Shown piece after piece: positions 19,567 through 31,683 of a stretch of DNA of 51,323 nucleotides (position 1 is the first letter of the stretch; every line of letters begins with the position of its first letter). The translations under genes were made by a program, and so were the position numbers. Source of the DNA: Eubacteriaceae bacterium (lineage in GTDB: Bacteria; Bacillota; Clostridia; Eubacteriales; Eubacteriaceae); NCBI GenBank assembly GCA_030156895.1, contig JASGLP010000018.1, forward strand, positions 1 through 51,323, read 5' to 3'. The notes under the pieces are model-generated. The model made no database searches, was not told where the DNA came from, and saw only the letters and a program-made list of their open reading frames with translations.

Positions 19567-20460
19567 TTACTCCTTATCTTCTTCCCTTTCAGGGATCTCA
19601 GAAACCGGTTTTTTTCTATTCTCATTCTGATTAGATTTGATTTTTTTCTTGGTTGCCGGCTTGGTTAAGGGCTCTTTTCGTTCCGGTTTTTCTTTCTGAT
19701 TGTCCGTCTGACTCATTCCAGAACGTCTAGCTGCTAAATCAGCTTTTCTTTCCTTTTCAGCCTCCTGTACCCGACGTTCCGCTTCTTCGATTGAAATTTC
19801 CGGTTCGGGCATCCGCATCATGATGAACTGCTGGAAGAAGGTGAAGATATTCTGAACGACCCAGTAAAGAGCAACCCCAGCTGGCATTTTGATTGCCATG
19901 TAACCAATCATAATTGGCATGACGTAAAGCATGACCTTCTGCGTTTTGGCATTGGGATCATCAGGATTCATGGAACTGTTGGCCATGGTGAATTTCTGGG
20001 AAATAAAGGTAAATAAAGCCGCTAAAATCGGTAAGACATAAATAGGATCAGGACTATTTAAATTACCAATCCATAAAAACGACATATCAACCGAATCAAT
20101 CATACCACTTGAAAACACCCAGGTTTCCGGATATCTTAAGGTTCCATATAGACCAATCAGGATCGGAAACTGCAGTAAAAGGGGCAGACATCCGGCAGCG
20201 GGATTAACTTTATAAACCTTATACAGTTTTAAGGTTTCTTCATTGAGCTTTTCTTTATTATTTTTATATTTCTTATTGAGCTTCTGTAATTCTGGCTGGA
20301 GCCTTTGCATGTCCTTCATGGACTTGGTCTGTTTGATATTGAGTGGCAGCAGCAAAAGTTTTACGATAATCGTAAAGACAATAATTGAGACCCCATAATT
20401 ACCAATCAGATTATAAAGCTGCAAAAGCAAAAAGCCAAAAATCTGGTATAGAAAATCCAT
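19567..20460 (-). CDS. yidC: Membrane protein insertase YidC/SpoIIIJ
   Basis: Inserts and folds proteins in the cytoplasmic membrane, alone or with Sec. The 297-aa protein begins at the membrane core; the 60KD_IMP domain is seen in YGVSIIVFTIIVKLLLLPLN, IKQTKSMKDMQRLQPELQ, and PAAGCLPLLLQFPILIGLY. Five hydrophobic segments are visible, followed by a long basic/charged C-terminal tail that in this family contacts ribosomes. No obvious lipoprotein Cys at the N-terminus, unlike Bacillus SpoIIIJ. Confidence 0.96.
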   Translation of the reverse strand: MDFLYQIFGFLLLQLYNLIGNYGVSIIVFTIIVKLLLLPLNIKQTKSMKDMQRLQPELQKLNKKYKNNKEKLNEETLKLYKVYKVNPAAGCLPLLLQFPILIGLYGTLRYPETWVFSSGMIDSVDMSFLWIGNLNSPDPIYVLPILAALFTFISQKFTMANSSMNPDDPNAKTQKVMLYVMPIMIGYMAIKMPAGVALYWVVQNIFTFFQQFIMMRMPEPEISIEEAERRVQEAEKERKADLAARRSGMSQTDNQKEKPERKEPLTKPATKKKIKSNQNENRKKPVSEIPEREEDKE

Positions 20461-20483
20461 TTAACAACTCCTTCATTTTGACA

Positions 20484-20696
20484 TCAGGGAAGTGGATCAT
20501 ATCCGCCAGGATTAAAGGGATGACAACGGAGAATCCGTCTCACTCCCAAATAAACCCCTTTGAAAACGCCATATTTTTCGACGGCGCCAATAAAGTATTC
20601 TGAACAGGTTGGCCGAAACCGACAATTACTCCCAAGCATGGGCGAAATAAGGCGCTGATAAATCTTAACCAGTCCCACTATCAGTTTCTTAACCAT
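20484..20696 (-). CDS. yidD: Membrane protein insertion efficiency factor YidD
   Basis: A 70-aa protein with the diagnostic [20 protein letters not shown] stretch followed by [11 protein letters not shown] and [17 protein letters not shown]. It is thought to aid YidC-mediated insertion at the inner membrane face. Overlaps the end of rnpA by 8 bp and precedes yidC by 23 bp, the universal arrangement. Confidence 0.95.
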   Translation of the reverse strand: MVKKLIVGLVKIYQRLISPMLGSNCRFRPTCSEYFIGAVEKYGVFKGVYLGVRRILRCHPFNPGGYDPLP

Positions 20697-21036
20697 TTTT
20701 ATGCCTCATCAGATTCTTCTTATAAAACAAATGCTTCAGAGATTTTTCAATCTCTGTATAACCGATATCTAAAAGCGATTGTTTACCAATCAGAATAAAA
20801 TCGTAACCACTAACAAATTGCTCTTCATTTAAACGATAGGCTTCCCTGATCTGTCGCCTTAACCGGTTTCTGACAACCGCCTTTTTTGAGACTTTCTTAC
20901 TGACGATAATACCAATTCGATTTTCTTCCATTTGGTTTTTAACAAAATAAAAAGCAAAGGCTTTATTGCCAAAAACATTGCCCCTGTTAAAAACATTTTG
21001 AAAATCATTCTGTTTTTTAAGGGACTTAAAGCTCAT
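20689..21036 (-). CDS. rnpA: Ribonuclease P protein component
   Basis: Basic protein that helps the RNase P RNA cleave the 5' leader of pre-tRNAs. The 115-aa protein has the conserved central RNR-type motif [34 protein letters not shown] at the N-terminus and YDFILIGKQ later. Directly downstream of rpmH, separated by a small hairpin. Length normal. Confidence 0.96.
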   Translation of the reverse strand: MSFKSLKKQNDFQNVFNRGNVFGNKAFAFYFVKNQMEENRIGIIVSKKVSKKAVVRNRLRRQIREAYRLNEEQFVSGYDFILIGKQSLLDIGYTEIEKSLKHLFYKKNLMRHKNG

Positions 21037-21065
21037 TGAAGAAATTCTCCTTTTTATTAAACAAA

Positions 21066-21088
21066 AGACCGCTTTTTAAAAACGGTCT
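21066..21088 (-). terminator. Weak hairpin between rpmH and rnpA
   Basis: AGACCG and CGGTCT flank a self-complementary TTTTTAAAAA core, followed on the minus strand by TTTTG. It may be a partial terminator or an RNA-processing site that lowers rnpA expression relative to the ribosomal protein gene. Confidence 0.5.
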
Positions 21089-21096
21089 ATCACAGC

Positions 21097-21231
21097 TTAT
21101 GCAGATAATTTTTCTCTTCCTTTTTGTCTTCTCTTTTTAAGAATAAGTCGACCGCTTCTGGTAGCCATTCTTTTTCTGAAGCCATGCTCTTTTTTTCTCT
21201 GTCTAACCTTTGGTTGATAAGTTCTTTTCAT
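21097..21231 (-). CDS. rpmH: 50S ribosomal protein L34
   Basis: Small, very basic large-subunit protein, 44 aa. Translation gives [20 protein letters not shown] at the N-terminus followed by [19 protein letters not shown], which matches L34 across bacteria; the end is EKLSA. The ATG at 21231 follows a purine stretch. First gene of the leftward run from the origin, with a consensus promoter upstream. Confidence 0.97.
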   Translation of the reverse strand: MKRTYQPKVRQRKKEHGFRKRMATRSGRLILKKRRQKGREKLSA

Positions 21232-21297
21232 CTCGACACCCCCTGACTTGTTAATTTATCTCATTTGTTTATAAGCGAACAAAACTTTTACCCTAGA

Positions 21298-21326
21298 ATT
21301 ATATAATCTCAGCCTTTTGATGTCAA
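21298..21326 (-). promoter_or_regulatory. Promoter of rpmH
   Basis: Perfect sigma-A boxes on the minus strand: TTGACA (21326-21321), 17 bp, TATAAT (21303-21298). One exact DnaA box at 21341-21349 lies just upstream, so DnaA could influence it. Confidence 0.88.
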
Positions 21327-21329
21327 GTA

Positions 21330-21852
21330 AATCTTGTTTTTTATCCACAGCTTTAAAAATAAACTTTCATTTGAATGGGCTTGTCAATCAAAATGTATTC
21401 TGACTTTTAATTTAATTAAGAATTCATTATAACACGATTAGCTTTACAATAAGCTAAATTTAAACAGTCATATCAAAAAGAATTCTTCTGAAAACTGTGG
21501 ACTAAAGATCAGCTATTGTAATCAATCAGAAATCGGTTTGTAATTGAAACGTTATCCACATTTTGGTATACTAGATCTAATAAATCCTATTTTTCTGTGG
21601 ATAAGTGGAAAGTTTAATACGACTAATCCACATTTTAGCCATTTTTGTGGATTGTCTGGGGATAACTTGTCGATTATTTCAAATAAATGGCCTGTCTGCA
21701 ATTTTCGACTTGCGGATATCCCTTTTAAGTTATCCACATTTTTATTGTAATTTAGCTTGATTTTTTTTTAAATTCACAGTAAAATAGAGATCCTGTGTAT
21801 AAATCGACTCTTTATCCACAAAATAACTTTGAAAGCAGAGGTTCCGATTATT
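21330..21852. other. Origin part 1 (rpmH-dnaA intergenic) with DnaA-box cluster
   Basis: Exact TTATCCACA boxes at 21341 (+), 21552 (+), 21596 (minus), 21730 (+) and 21812 (+). One-mismatch or alternate boxes occur at 21624 (TAATCCACA), 21657 (TGGGGATAA, minus) and 21794 (TGTGTATAA, minus). A two-mismatch box is at 21646 (minus). The region is AT-rich and has no credible gene; short open frames on both strands are not convincing. Position between rpmH and dnaA matches the Firmicute incA/B-type half of a bipartite oriC. Confidence 0.92.
21757..21785 (+). promoter_or_regulatory. Putative dnaA promoter
   Basis: TTGATT (21757-21762), 17 bp, TAAAAT (21780-21785). DnaA boxes at 21730, 21794 and 21812 surround it, which would allow DnaA to repress its own gene. 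Confidence 0.6.
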
Positions 21853-23187
21853 ATGGATACTTCTTTTGAAAAAACTTGGGAATCAGCTTTAGATATTATC
21901 AAAGAGAATATCGGGCAAACCAGTTTCAATACCTGGTTTCGTTCCATCAAGCCAATTAAATTCATTAATAATACTTATTATTTTCTCGCCGAAAATGAAT
22001 TTGAAAAAGGAATCCTGGAAAGCCGTCACCTGCCGCTGATCACCAATGCTCTAGCTGAAGTGACCGGCAATAATTCGTCGGTCAGACTGATCCTGAGTGA
22101 AGATGAATTAACCGAAACGGTTGCAACAATACCGGCTGAAACCATTCAGAGCAGTCAAAAAACAACTTCTATGAATCCTAAATACACCTTTGACTCTTTT
22201 GTTATCGGTGAAAACAATCGTTTTGCCCATGCTGCCTGCGTGGCCGTTTCCGAAGCGCCGGCTGAACGATATAATCCACTCTTTATCTATGGTGGTGTTG
22301 GACTGGGTAAAACCCATCTGATGCAGGCCATTGGACACTATATTTTATCTTATGCACCTAATAAAAACGTTATCTACGTTTCATCTGAAAAATTTATCAA
22401 TGACTTCATCGATGCCATTCAGAATAAAACCAATACCGCTTTTATTAATAAATACCGCAGTGCCGATATTCTTTTAATTGATGATATTCAGTTTCTATCT
22501 AATAAAGAAGCAACCCAGATTGAATTTTTCCATACCTTTAATACGCTGTATCAGGAAAACAAGCAGATCGTCATCAGCAGTGACCGTCCACCCAAAGAAA
22601 TTCCCAGTCTCGAAGAACGACTGCGGTCGCGCTTTGAAAGTGGCCTGATCACAGATATTTACGCGCCAAATTTTGAAACGCGTATTGCCATTTTAAGAAA
22701 AAAAGCAGCTTCCTTTAATGATGAAATCCCAAATGAAGTCTTAAGTTTTATCGCCGACAGCATTCATTCCAATATCAGAGAGTTGGAAGGCGCTTTAACC
22801 ACTGTTTTTGCCTACTCAAAACTGCATAAGGTGCCCATTAATCTGGAATCTTCCAAGAATGCCTTAAAAGATATCTTTAGAAAAAAGGATGAAATTATTA
22901 TTTCCGCCGATTATATCAAAGAAGTCACAGCCAAATATTTTAATATCTCGGTAGAAGACATCAATTCCAAAAAACGAACCCGGGCCATTGCCCTGCCGCG
23001 ACAGGTAGCCATGTATCTAACCCGTGAAATGACCGAATTGTCACTGCCAAAAATTGGTGAAGAATTTGGCGGCCGCGACCATTCCACGGTTATTCACGGC
23101 TGTCAGAAGATTGGTGAGGAAATGGACAACAGCACTGACTTCAAAAACCTGATCCTACGTATTCAAAGAGAAATCAATGGCGACTAG
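21853..23187 (+). CDS. dnaA: Chromosomal replication initiator DnaA
   Basis: AAA+ ATPase that binds DnaA boxes and melts the origin. Domain I is at the N-terminus ([20 protein letters not shown]). Domain III has Walker [11 protein letters not shown] at about 147-156 and Walker B LLIDDIQF. Domain IV has the DnaA signature [14 protein letters not shown]. The frame is open from a TTG at 21829, but the ATG at 21853 gives the normal family start MDTSFEKTW (444 aa) with AGAGG upstream. Confidence 0.98.
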   Translation: MDTSFEKTWESALDIIKENIGQTSFNTWFRSIKPIKFINNTYYFLAENEFEKGILESRHLPLITNALAEVTGNNSSVRLILSEDELTETVATIPAETIQSSQKTTSMNPKYTFDSFVIGENNRFAHAACVAVSEAPAERYNPLFIYGGVGLGKTHLMQAIGHYILSYAPNKNVIYVSSEKFINDFIDAIQNKTNTAFINKYRSADILLIDDIQFLSNKEATQIEFFHTFNTLYQENKQIVISSDRPPKEIPSLEERLRSRFESGLITDIYAPNFETRIAILRKKAASFNDEIPNEVLSFIADSIHSNIRELEGALTTVFAYSKLHKVPINLESSKNALKDIFRKKDEIIISADYIKEVTAKYFNISVEDINSKKRTRAIALPRQVAMYLTREMTELSLPKIGEEFGGRDHSTVIHGCQKIGEEMDNSTDFKNLILRIQREINGD

Positions 23188-23374
23188 GCTGTGGATATCT
23201 GTTTATAAATTTTAAAAGCGCTGACAACTTATCCACAGTTTATCAGCACATTAAAAGTTAAACAAATTTTATCATGAAGCCATTATTAAACTTATCCACA
23301 CAATAAACAGCCCTTATTATTACTATTATTATTTATATATCTATTAAATTAAATACTAGAGAGAGGTCTAAACC
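23188..23374. other. Origin part 2 (dnaA-dnaN gap) with probable unwinding site
   Basis: Exact TTATCCACA boxes at 23229 and 23292, both plus-strand, and one near box at 23190 (TGTGGATAT, minus). After the second box comes a short GC patch (CAGCCC, 23308-23313), then TTA TTA TTA CTA TTA TTA (23314-23331), whose complement reads as six consecutive 3'-[G/A]AT-5' triplets, then an AT-only tract. This box / GC cluster / DnaA-trio order is the basal unwinding layout described in Bacillus subtilis. The dnaN ribosome-binding AGAGAGAGG is at the end. Confidence 0.85.
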
Positions 23375-24484
23375 ATGAAATTCAGTTGCTCAAAAGACGA
23401 ACTAATGAATGCCTTGAATATTTGCCAGAAGGCCGTTTCTAACAAAACCAGCAATCCTTTATTAGAAGGGATTTTATTTAAAACATACGATCAGACTTTA
23501 CTACTAAGAAGTACCAATCTGGAAATTGGGATTGAAACAATTATTGATGCAGACGTGGCCATCGATGGCGAGATTGTCATAAAATCCAGCCTGATCGGTG
23601 AGCTGATTAGAAAATTGTCAGGTTCTGAAGTTTTTATTGAAACAAATTCAAAAAATCAGGTTAAGATCGATTGTCTGATGTCTAACTTTACCATTAAAGG
23701 ATTAGAAGCTGATGAATATCCACAGTTTCCGGAAGTCATTGACGATTACAGTTTTTCCGTTGATGCCGATGTTTTGAAAGACTTAATCAGAGGCACGATT
23801 TTCGCGGTTGCCGTGATTGAAAACATTCCCGTCTTGACGGGTGTCAAGGTTGAAATAAGCGAGGATAACATCAATTTGATCGCTATGGATGGCTATCGCC
23901 TGGCTTTCCGGACAGCTAAGTTGATGAATGCCCTGGAGGAACCCAACAGTGTCATCATCCCCTCTAAATCGTTGTCCGAAATTGCTAAGGTTATAGCAGC
24001 CTATTCAGGTGAAATTGTGGTCAAATTTTCAAAAAATCAGATCTTTTTTGAAATGGACAGAATTCAATTTACTTCAAGATTACTTGAAGGCGATTTTATC
24101 GATTATAAACAGATTATACCGAGTGAAAAGACCAGTCATGTAAAAATCAATCGCAAACTTTTAATTGAGAGCAGCGAGCGGGCGGCGCTTTTAGCCCGAG
24201 AAGGTAAAAATAATCTGATTAAACTGGATTTTAATCAGGAGCAACTGATTTTAACTTCCAATGCTGCTGAGATTGGTGATGTCTTTGAAGTGATACCGAT
24301 AATAAATGAAGGTGAAGCAATTAAAATTGCTTTTAATTCAAAGTATTTAATCGAAGCCTTAAAAGCCATCGAAGAAGAAGATTTGATCATTAATATGACC
24401 ACTTCCGTGGGACCGGGTGTTTTACTGCCTCAGGAAGGTTCGGAATTTGTCTATTTAATACTACCGGTGCGGGTGGCCGAATAG
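23375..24484 (+). CDS. dnaN: DNA polymerase III sliding clamp, beta subunit
   Basis: Ring-shaped processivity factor. The 369-aa protein is normal in length, with the N-terminal MKFSCSKDELMNALNICQKA, a mid-protein GVKVEISEDNINLIAMDGYR, and the C-terminal LLPQEGSEFVYLILPVRV ending of the beta clamp. Good AGAGAGAGG ribosome-binding site. Followed by a terminator, so dnaA-dnaN form their own unit. Confidence 0.98.
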   Translation: MKFSCSKDELMNALNICQKAVSNKTSNPLLEGILFKTYDQTLLLRSTNLEIGIETIIDADVAIDGEIVIKSSLIGELIRKLSGSEVFIETNSKNQVKIDCLMSNFTIKGLEADEYPQFPEVIDDYSFSVDADVLKDLIRGTIFAVAVIENIPVLTGVKVEISEDNINLIAMDGYRLAFRTAKLMNALEEPNSVIIPSKSLSEIAKVIAAYSGEIVVKFSKNQIFFEMDRIQFTSRLLEGDFIDYKQIIPSEKTSHVKINRKLLIESSERAALLAREGKNNLIKLDFNQEQLILTSNAAEIGDVFEVIPIINEGEAIKIAFNSKYLIEALKAIEEEDLIINMTTSVGPGVLLPQEGSEFVYLILPVRVAE

Positions 24485-24510
24485 GCCTCTCCTGTTTTTT
24501 AAATTTATAC

Positions 24511-24560
24511 AGAAGTCTAAAAGGTGCAAAAGATTTGCGCATAATTTTAGACTTCTTTTT
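24511..24560 (+). terminator. Terminator after dnaN
   Basis: AGAAGTCTAAAA (24511-24522) pairs perfectly with TTTTAGACTTCT (24545-24556), enclosing a smaller GCAAA/TTTGC hairpin and followed by a T-rich tail. Its 3' arm overlaps the -35 of the next promoter. Confidence 0.9.
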
Positions 24561-24576
24561 ATTTTTATGTTATAAT
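24548..24576 (+). promoter_or_regulatory. Promoter of yaaA-recF-gyrB-gyrA
   Basis: TAGACT (24548-24553), 17 bp, TATAAT (24571-24576), with TG one base ahead of the -10 (extended -10). The -35 sits in the 3' arm of the dnaN terminator. Confidence 0.7.
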
Positions 24577-24591
24577 GATCAAGGTCTAACA

Positions 24592-24670
24592 TTAAATTAC
24601 AAAATATGAAGATTTTTGGTGGAAATAAGGGAGATTTTTAGGATGCTCCTTTATTTTTGTCGTAATTTAA
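24592..24670 (+). promoter_or_regulatory. Structured leader with terminator-like hairpin ahead of yaaA
   Basis: Perfect 9-bp outer arms TTAAATTAC (24592-24600) and GTAATTTAA (24662-24670) enclose an inner hairpin AAATAAGGGAG (24623-24633) / CTCCTTTATTT (24646-24656, one G-U), which is followed by TTG. The inner hairpin lies 30 bp before the yaaA start and resembles an attenuator. No known riboswitch class was recognised. Confidence 0.6.
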
Positions 24671-24686
24671 CAATAATGGGGAAAAC

Positions 24687-24901
24687 ATGGAAATAATTGA
24701 GATAAATACCGAATATATAAAACTCGATCAGTTACTCAAATATGCCGCTGTTGTTGGCAACGGCAGTGAGGCCAAAATGGTGATTCTGGATGGCTTGGTC
24801 AGCGTTAATGGTCAAGTATGTACCCAGCGCAATAAAAAAATCAGACCTGAAGATGAGGTTTTCGTTGAGGATTATGGAAAGCTTATTGTTAAAGGTCTGT
24901 A

Positions 24902-24902
<1 letters not shown>
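24687..24902 (+). CDS. yaaA: S4-domain protein YaaA/RlbA
   Basis: A 71-aa RNA-binding S4 domain protein found between dnaN and recF in many Firmicutes. The S4 pattern IKLDQLLKYAAVVGNGSEAK and LDGLVSVNGQVCTQRNKKI is clear. Proposed to act in ribosome-related RNA binding, with little direct evidence. Its stop overlaps the recF ATG (TAATG). The ribosome-binding site is weak (GGGG). Confidence 0.93.
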
Positions 24903-27924
<3,022 letters not shown>

Positions 27925-27936
27925 GGGAGGTAAAAT

Positions 27937-30405
27937 ATGGATGATTTAATACAATACGATCGCGTCAAGACTGTCAAAATTGAAGACGAAATGAAGAATT
28001 CTTATATTGATTACGCCATGAGCGTTATCATCGGTCGTGCCCTTCCGGATGTTCGGGACGGTTTAAAACCGGTTCATCGAAGAATTCTTTATGCCATGAG
28101 TGAACTGGGGATGACCCCGGATAAACAATTCAGAAAATCAGCCCGTATCGTTGGGGATGTTCTGGGTAAATACCACCCTCATGGTGATGCGGCTGTTTAC
28201 GATGCCATGGTTAGAATGGCTCAGGAATGGTCAACCCGTTACCTGACTGTTAACGGTCAGGGTAATTTTGGTTCGATTGATGGTGACTCGGCTGCGGCCA
28301 TGCGTTATACCGAAGCAAAAATGGGAAAAATTGCGGTTGAGATGCTACGAGACATCAATAAGGAAACCGTTGATTTCGTGCCCAACTTTGATGAATCTGA
28401 AAAAGAACCATCAGTATTACCTGCTAAGTTTCCACATATTCTGGTTAATGGTTCATCCGGGATAGCCGTTGGGATGGCCACCAATATTCCGCCTCACAAT
28501 TTGGGCGAAGTGATTGATGGAACCGTTGCTTTTATTGATAATCCGGATATTTCGGCAGACGAACTAATGAAGCATATTAAAGGGCCGGATTTTCCAACTG
28601 GCGGTGTCCTGTTAGGAAAATCTGGGATCAAAAGTGCTTATAAAACCGGTCGCGGCCGGGTAAAGGTTAGAGGTAAAGTAGAAATAACAACGACTAAAAA
28701 AGGTAAAAAACAGTTAGTTGTTACTGAAATTCCTTACATGGTCAATAAAGCTAAATTGATTGAAAAAATAGCTGAACTGGTAAAGGATAAACGGATTGAA
28801 GGGATTTCAGATTTACGAGATGAATCTGATTTAAAAAAAGGTATCAATATTGTTATTGATCTTAAAAAAGATGCCAATGAAACGATCATTTTAAATCAGC
28901 TTTACAAACATACTCAGCTGCAGGATACTTTTGGCATTATTATGCTGGCGCTGGTTAACAATGAACCCAAGGTTTTAACGCTTAAACAGGTGCTTTTTCA
29001 TTATGTTGAGCACCAAAAGGAAATCATTGTCAGAAGAACCCGCTTTGAACTTAAAAAAGCCGAAGCCCGAGCTCATATTCTGGAAGGTTTAAAAATTGCG
29101 CTGGATCATATCGATGAGGTAATTGCCCTGATTCGTGCCTCAAAAGATGGAAAAACCGCCAAGGAAGAACTGATCAAGCGTTTCGCTCTGTCGGAAATTC
29201 AGGCTCAGGCCATTCTAGATATGCGTCTCCAACGTTTAACCGGTCTGGAACGTGAAAAAATCGAAGAAGAATATCGCGAGCTGATGGCACTCATTAAAGA
29301 ATTAAAAGCCATCCTGGCTGATGAGCAGCTGGTTTTAAATATTATTAAAGACGAATTACTGGAAATTAAAAATAAATATGCTGATCCGCGACGAACTGCT
29401 TTTGATATTGATGTGGAAGATTTTGATGTGGAAGACCTGATCGAAGAAGAAGAAGTGGTCATCACCATGACCCATATCGGTTATGTCAAACGTATTTCAG
29501 CAGATAATTATCGGTCACAGAAACGCGGTGGTAAAGGGATTACCGCTCTTTCTACCCGGGAAAATGATTTTGTTGAACATCTCTTTACCACCACGACCCA
29601 TCATTATCTGATGTTCTTCTCTAATTTCGGTAAAGTTTACCGGATGAAGGCCTTTGAAATCCCCGAAGGCGGACGTACCGCGAAAGGAACGGCCATCGTC
29701 AATCTGTTGCCTTTAGAAGAAGGAGAACGTATTGCGACGATGATTCCAGTCAAAGAGTTTGACGAAGAAAAATGTCTGATCATGGCCACTAAACAGGGAA
29801 TTATCAAAAAGACAAAATTGACCGAATATGATTCTTCACGTAAAAATGGTATTATCGCCATTAATTTGCGTGAAGATGATGAACTCATCAATGTCCGTCT
29901 GGTTGAGGATGATGAAGAAATTATTATGGGAACCCGCTGTGGTTATGCCATTCGCTTTACCTCTGAGGAAGTACGACCCATCAGTCGAACCTCTATCGGA
30001 GTGCGCGGAATTGAACTGCGCAATGATGATGTGGTTGTCGGGATGGATATCGTTAAAGATGATCTCTTTGTCTTGTGTGTTAGTGAGAACGGTTTTGGAA
30101 AACTTTCCGCCGCAGATCTTTATCGTCCGCAAAAACGTGGTGGTAAAGGGGTTCAGACTTATAAAGTCACCAAAAAAACCGGAGCTTTGGTTGGTTTTTG
30201 TGTGATTGACCGTGACAGTGAAATCATGATGATTAATAATCAGGGCGTGGTCATTAAACTTGAAGGTACTGATATTTCCTCAGTTGGTAGAAATACCCAG
30301 GGTGTAAGACTTATGAAATTGAGCCCTGAAGAATCCATTATGACGATTTCGAAAGTCTATAAGGAGGATCCGATTGACGAAGAGGAAGACCAGCTGACCT
30401 TCTAA
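27937..30405 (+). CDS. gyrA: DNA gyrase subunit A
   Basis: DNA cleavage/religation subunit of gyrase. The 822-aa protein has the catalytic tyrosine at residue 124 ([11 protein letters not shown]), the winged-helix QRDR with [13 protein letters not shown] (residues 77-89), and C-terminal beta-pinwheel blades including a GyrA-box-like QKRGGKGI. An alanine occupies position 85, equivalent to the E. coli Ser83 quinolone contact. The acidic tail DEEEDQLTF is typical. Ribosome-binding GGGGAGG precedes the ATG; 12 bp after gyrB. Confidence 0.98.
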   Translation: MDDLIQYDRVKTVKIEDEMKNSYIDYAMSVIIGRALPDVRDGLKPVHRRILYAMSELGMTPDKQFRKSARIVGDVLGKYHPHGDAAVYDAMVRMAQEWSTRYLTVNGQGNFGSIDGDSAAAMRYTEAKMGKIAVEMLRDINKETVDFVPNFDESEKEPSVLPAKFPHILVNGSSGIAVGMATNIPPHNLGEVIDGTVAFIDNPDISADELMKHIKGPDFPTGGVLLGKSGIKSAYKTGRGRVKVRGKVEITTTKKGKKQLVVTEIPYMVNKAKLIEKIAELVKDKRIEGISDLRDESDLKKGINIVIDLKKDANETIILNQLYKHTQLQDTFGIIMLALVNNEPKVLTLKQVLFHYVEHQKEIIVRRTRFELKKAEARAHILEGLKIALDHIDEVIALIRASKDGKTAKEELIKRFALSEIQAQAILDMRLQRLTGLEREKIEEEYRELMALIKELKAILADEQLVLNIIKDELLEIKNKYADPRRTAFDIDVEDFDVEDLIEEEEVVITMTHIGYVKRISADNYRSQKRGGKGITALSTRENDFVEHLFTTTTHHYLMFFSNFGKVYRMKAFEIPEGGRTAKGTAIVNLLPLEEGERIATMIPVKEFDEEKCLIMATKQGIIKKTKLTEYDSSRKNGIIAINLREDDELINVRLVEDDEEIIMGTRCGYAIRFTSEEVRPISRTSIGVRGIELRNDDVVVGMDIVKDDLFVLCVSENGFGKLSAADLYRPQKRGGKGVQTYKVTKKTGALVGFCVIDRDSEIMMINNQGVVIKLEGTDISSVGRNTQGVRLMKLSPEESIMTISKVYKEDPIDEEEDQLTF

Positions 30406-30419
30406 TAAAGGATTTGAGA

Positions 30420-30869
30420 ATGGAAGATTTAATTAAAAAAATTCAGGTGAATTGTCAGGCCGACAATCAAATTGAAGCCATCGAAATAGCTGCTTTGCCG
30501 CTCCTTGAAAAGAAGATAGTTAAAGAATCATTTGTGGCGGCGGTGCTGGAAAGAGAAAAGACTTTTCCGACCGGCCTGCCCGCTTCAATCGGGGTGGCGA
30601 TATCACATACTGATTCAAAACATGTGATTGATGAAGGTATTTCAATTGTGACTTTAAAAAAACCGGTGGAATTTAGGGGAATGGGTAATCCTAAAGAAAT
30701 TGTAGCGGTGGAAATTATAATTTTGCTGGCGATTAAAAATCCAGCTAAACAACTGGGAATTTTACAGAAAATTATTACCATTATTCAGAATAAAGAAATG
30801 CTGGAAAAAATAAAAGCGGCACAAGATCCTGAGAGAGTATATAATTTAATCAGAACTTTTAAAGTTTAG
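30420..30869 (+). CDS. PTS EIIA component, galactitol/fructose type
   Basis: Phosphocarrier domain of a phosphotransferase system (PTS_EIIA_2 fold), about 149 aa. The phosphorylation site is the histidine in GVAISHTDSKHV at residue 63; family members usually read AIPHTD, so Pro is Ser here. The frame opens at a TTG (30414), but the ATG at 30420 with AAAGGA upstream is preferred. It lies 14 bp after gyrA, apparently in the gyrase operon. A matching EIIB is encoded 0.8 kb downstream, but no EIIC membrane component is seen. Confidence 0.85.
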   Translation: MEDLIKKIQVNCQADNQIEAIEIAALPLLEKKIVKESFVAAVLEREKTFPTGLPASIGVAISHTDSKHVIDEGISIVTLKKPVEFRGMGNPKEIVAVEIIILLAIKNPAKQLGILQKIITIIQNKEMLEKIKAAQDPERVYNLIRTFKV

Positions 30870-31011
30870 AAAAACACTCGACCTAAACAGCCAGGTCATG
30901 GGGTTTAAAATAAATTTGATTTTTGTCTTTTGTAAAGATATAAAACTGGATAGCAATATTGAAAATCGGTAAAACAGTTATTTAAGTTTATAAAAAAGAA
31001 AAGGAAAACGT

Positions 31012-31683
31012 ATGAAAATTAAAATTGCACCGTCAATGTTGAGTGCAGATTTTGCCAATCTCGAAAGCGATCTGAAAAAAGTGGAGGCAGCAGGTGCTGA
31101 TTACCTGCACGTAGATATTATGGACGGGCATTTTGTGCCAAACATTACCATGGGGCCGGATCAGGTTAAACAGCTGCGTCGGGTGACGAGAATTCCCTTT
31201 GATGTTCATCTGATGATCAGTGAGCCACTTTTATATATAGAAAAGTTTGTTGCCGCTGGCGCTGATCTTATTACCATCCATGTTGAATCCCAGGGCGATA
31301 CCATGGAAGCAATTAAGCTGATCAAAAAAGGCGGAATTGAGGCTGGTATTGTAATCTCGCCTGATACAGATGTTTCAGTGATTAAACCTTTCCTTGATCA
31401 TATCAGCATGGTTTTAATCATGGGTGTTTATCCGGGTTTTGGCGGACAGTCATACATTCCTGAAACCACTCAAAAAATAAAGACCTGTAGAGATTTAATC
31501 GGAGAACGAGCTATTGATATACAGGTGGACGGCGGTATTAACTATACAACCATAAAAGAAGTGGTGGAAGCCGGTGCGACGGTTGTGGTTTCCGGTTCCT
31601 GTCTTTTTAATGGCGATATGAAGGAAAATATCAAAAAATTTGAATCAATCATTGGTGATCAAGTAATGTGGAGGAGACAATGA
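31012..31683 (+). CDS. rpe: Ribulose-phosphate 3-epimerase
   Basis: TIM-barrel enzyme interconverting ribulose 5-phosphate and xylulose 5-phosphate in the pentose phosphate pathway. The 223-aa protein has IAPSMLSADFANL, the metal-binding HVDIMDGHFVPNITMG, FDVHLMI and GVYPGFGGQSYIP, then VDGGINYTT; all catalytic motifs are present. The stop codon overlaps the EIIB ATG (ATGA), so the two are co-translated. Confidence 0.96.
   Translation: MKIKIAPSMLSADFANLESDLKKVEAAGADYLHVDIMDGHFVPNITMGPDQVKQLRRVTRIPFDVHLMISEPLLYIEKFVAAGADLITIHVESQGDTMEAIKLIKKGGIEAGIVISPDTDVSVIKPFLDHISMVLIMGVYPGFGGQSYIPETTQKIKTCRDLIGERAIDIQVDGGINYTTIKEVVEAGATVVVSGSCLFNGDMKENIKKFESIIGDQVMWRRQ

Noticed and set aside
21496-21504. 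TGTGGACTA as a further DnaA box
   Set aside because: Two mismatches from consensus at conserved positions.
23716-23724. ATATCCACA DnaA-like box inside dnaN
   Set aside because: Single, one mismatch, inside a coding region; not clustered with the origin boxes.
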